From an uncultured Slackia sp. (GTDB lineage Bacteria; Actinomycetota; Coriobacteriia; Coriobacteriales; Eggerthellaceae), in the NCBI GenBank assembly GCA_900555495.1, contig USLD01000010.1, positions 1 through 16,581 of the forward strand: a stretch of 16,581 nt of DNA. The letters run 5' to 3'. Every line of letters begins with the position of its first letter. Position 1 is the first letter of the stretch. Of this stretch, positions 15,166-16,581 are shown in pieces. A model generated the notes under the pieces. It had not been told where the DNA came from, ran no database searches, and saw only the letters and a program-made list of their open reading frames with translations. Position numbers and translations under genes: made by a program.

Positions 15166-15203
15166 CATCCGTCCGGCATTCCGACTGAAAGCCCGAACGG
15201 ATG
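15166..15203 (-). promoter_or_regulatory. Leader hairpin upstream of xpt
   Basis: CATCCGT (15166-15172) and ACGGATG (15197-15203) pair perfectly, extended by three more pairs after one mismatch, 39 nt upstream of the GTG start. Next to it, AAACT/AGTTT (15205-15209, 15218-15222) form a short inverted repeat. The conserved core of a purine riboswitch is not visible. The structure could serve attenuation or protein binding, but no antiterminator partner or U tract is seen. Confidence 0.4.
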
Positions 15204-15305
15204 AAACTTAGACGCCAGTTTATCCCACAACCGAAAACCAAACACCCGGCATGAAGGGCATTTCGAAAAGATCGACGCTCGAAGGCGCAGTGTGGTATGC
15301 CGCGC

Positions 15306-15333
15306 ATAAAAAGGGCCGGCGTGCAGCCGGCCC
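15306..15333 (-). terminator. Rho-independent terminator after the histidine kinase gene
   Basis: GGGCCGGC (15313-15320) pairs perfectly with GCCGGCCC (15326-15333) around a 5-nt loop. On the minus strand it is followed by TTTTTAT, 8 nt after the kinase stop codon. It separates the kinase from the xpt operon. Confidence 0.93.
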
Positions 15334-15341
15334 CCGGTTTC

Positions 15342-16581
15342 TTAGGCAAGCGGGAATGTCACTTCGAAAATGCTTCCGCGCGGGTCGTTGCCGTATACGC
15401 GCACTGCGGCGCCGTGAAGCTGGGCCGCGTGCTTGACGATGGCAAGACCCAGACCCGTGCCTCCCGTTTCCTTCGAACGGCTTTCGTCGACGCAGAAGAA
15501 TCGCTCGAACACCTTCTCGCGCAGCTCGGGCGGAATGCCCACGCCGGTGTCGACCACGCGCATCATCGGGGCGCCGCGGCGGTCGCGCGACACCGACACC
15601 GTGACGCTGCCGCCTTCGACGTTGTACCTGATGGCGTTTTCCACCAAATTGCGCGCCATCTCTTCGAGCATGCGGGCGTTGCCCTTCACGACGATTTCCG
15701 ACACCCCGTCATCGGGCGCGCCGACGTGAAGGGCGACGCGGCGGCGGGCGGCCGACGGCTCGAGCCTTCCGACGACGGAACGCGCGACCTGGAACAGCGA
15801 CACCTCCTGACCCATGTCGATCGTCATGCTTTCCGCAGAATCCTGCGCGTCATCGAGGCGCGATAGCGTAAGAAGCTCGTCGACCAGGGTCTTCATGCGC
15901 TGCGCCTCGTCATGGATCAGTCCCACGAACCGCTGAACGTCTTCGGGACGGGCGATTCCCCGGTCGATGATTTCGGCGTAGCCCGATATGACCGTCAACG
16001 GAGTCTTCAGTTCGTGCGACACATTCGCCGTGAACCGGCGACGCTCCGCAGCCTGGGCATCGATGCTTTTCTTCGGCGCCTCAAGGCGGTCGAGCAAGGG
16101 AACGAGCTCCTGAGGCGCTTCGTTTTCGAGAGGGTGGTCAAGATCGACCGCCGAGAATTCCGACGCTATCTTGCGCGAAATCGCCCATGCCGCCAAGAAT
16201 GCGGCCAGCACCGCCGCGATCAAGACGCCCACATACGGCACGAACAACGATTGCAGCACGCCCCATACGCTTGCCTGTGTGACGGCCAGGCGCAGGATGG
16301 AGCCCTCGGAGAGCCTGATACAGTGATACAGCGTCTCTTTCTGCAGCGTCTCGGAATAACGGCCCGACCTGCCCTCGCCCGTTTCCATAGCCTGAATGAC
16401 TTCGGGGCGCATCGCATGATTGTCGAGCACGGCGGCATCGGCCCGGTTGTCGAACAGCACCGAACCGTCTTCGCCGATGAGCGTGACCCTCGTGTCGGCC
16501 GGCACCACCGCCGCATCGTGGCGAAGCAGCGCGAGGACGGTCTCCCTGTCGCTTCCCTTCTCGTCGATTACCGCGGCGAAC
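15342..16581 (-). CDS. Sensor histidine kinase, PhoR/WalK-like, C-terminal part (cut by window edge)
   Basis: The frame is open from the right edge to TAA 15342-15344, so the gene's 5' end lies outside. Order in the visible part: an extracytoplasmic sensor segment (VTLIGEDGSVLFDNRAD, PAS-like), a membrane helix (about bases 16180-16255), a linker, and the kinase core. The phosphoacceptor His is in NVSHELKTPL (codon 16014-16016), followed by N box NLVENAIRYN, G1 DTGVGIP, F box FERFF and G2 GGTGLGLAIVKH. All catalytic boxes are intact. The sensor segment with VLFDNRAD and the H box resemble PhoR/WalK-type kinases for phosphate or cell-wall sensing, but the signal cannot be told. A response regulator probably lies upstream, outside the window. 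The GTG at 16508 is internal, not the start. Confidence 0.95.
   Translation of the reverse strand, partial: FAAVIDEKGSDRETVLALLRHDAAVVPADTRVTLIGEDGSVLFDNRADAAVLDNHAMRPEVIQAMETGEGRSGRYSETLQKETLYHCIRLSEGSILRLAVTQASVWGVLQSLFVPYVGVLIAAVLAAFLAAWAISRKIASEFSAVDLDHPLENEAPQELVPLLDRLEAPKKSIDAQAAERRRFTANVSHELKTPLTVISGYAEIIDRGIARPEDVQRFVGLIHDEAQRMKTLVDELLTLSRLDDAQDSAESMTIDMGQEVSLFQVARSVVGRLEPSAARRRVALHVGAPDDGVSEIVVKGNARMLEEMARNLVENAIRYNVEGGSVTVSVSRDRRGAPMMRVVDTGVGIPPELREKVFERFFCVDESRSKETGGTGLGLAIVKHAAQLHGAAVRVYGNDPRGSIFEVTFPLA

Noticed and set aside
13058..15211. 717-residue frame opposite pbuX and xpt
   Set aside because: Its reading crosses both real genes and their junction; composition is again that of antisense GC-rich coding DNA.

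Overview
The window looks like a chromosomal segment of a GC-rich Gram-positive anaerobe of the class Coriobacteriia (Eggerthellaceae-type, e.g. Slackia/Eggerthella relatives). This is inferred from protein character: a Tat-exported, lipobox-bearing DMSO-reductase-family enzyme with the CMNNCSCGSSRC cluster motif, its DmsB/TorD/NrfD partners, and strong Gram-positive Shine-Dalgarno sites. No rRNA, tRNA, CRISPR array, insertion sequence or prophage gene is visible.

Left part (1-2362, all minus strand): the N-terminal part of an aldehyde dehydrogenase cut by the window edge; a peptidoglycan glycosyltransferase gene that appears frameshifted near 1356-1365; and a seven-helix MsrQ/ferric-reductase-like haem membrane protein whose ribosome-binding site is an A8G8 homopolymer tract.

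Centre (2363-7690, plus strand): a divergent intergenic region with a good sigma-70 promoter (2491-2519), a 12-bp perfect inverted repeat just after the predicted start of transcription, and then a four-gene respiratory operon in the order catalytic subunit (A), four-cluster ferredoxin subunit (B), TorD-type chaperone (D), NrfD-type quinol-oxidising membrane anchor (C). Electrons would pass quinol -> NrfD protein -> FeS subunit -> molybdenum bis-MGD site outside the membrane; the chaperone loads cofactor before Tat export. The terminal acceptor cannot be read from the sequence. The catalytic gene appears frameshifted in its last ~30 codons.

7691-10694 (plus): a YtrA-type GntR repressor preceded by a perfect 8-5-8 palindrome and followed 12 nt later by an SPFH/stomatin protein, then a PepV-type M20 dipeptidase ending in a strong bidirectional terminator.

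Right part (10813-16581, minus): a DHA2-type MFS transporter fused to a C-terminal CBS pair; a xanthine salvage operon (xpt-pbuX); and the 3' part of a PhoR/WalK-type sensor histidine kinase running off the right edge.

The points most worth a second look are the MFS-CBS fusion, the repeated ACTGTC-type half-sites and leader structures at the reductase promoter, the homopolymer tract at the haem protein's RBS, the GntR-stomatin pair, and the two apparent frameshifts. I see no clearly new multi-gene system; most genes belong to known families.
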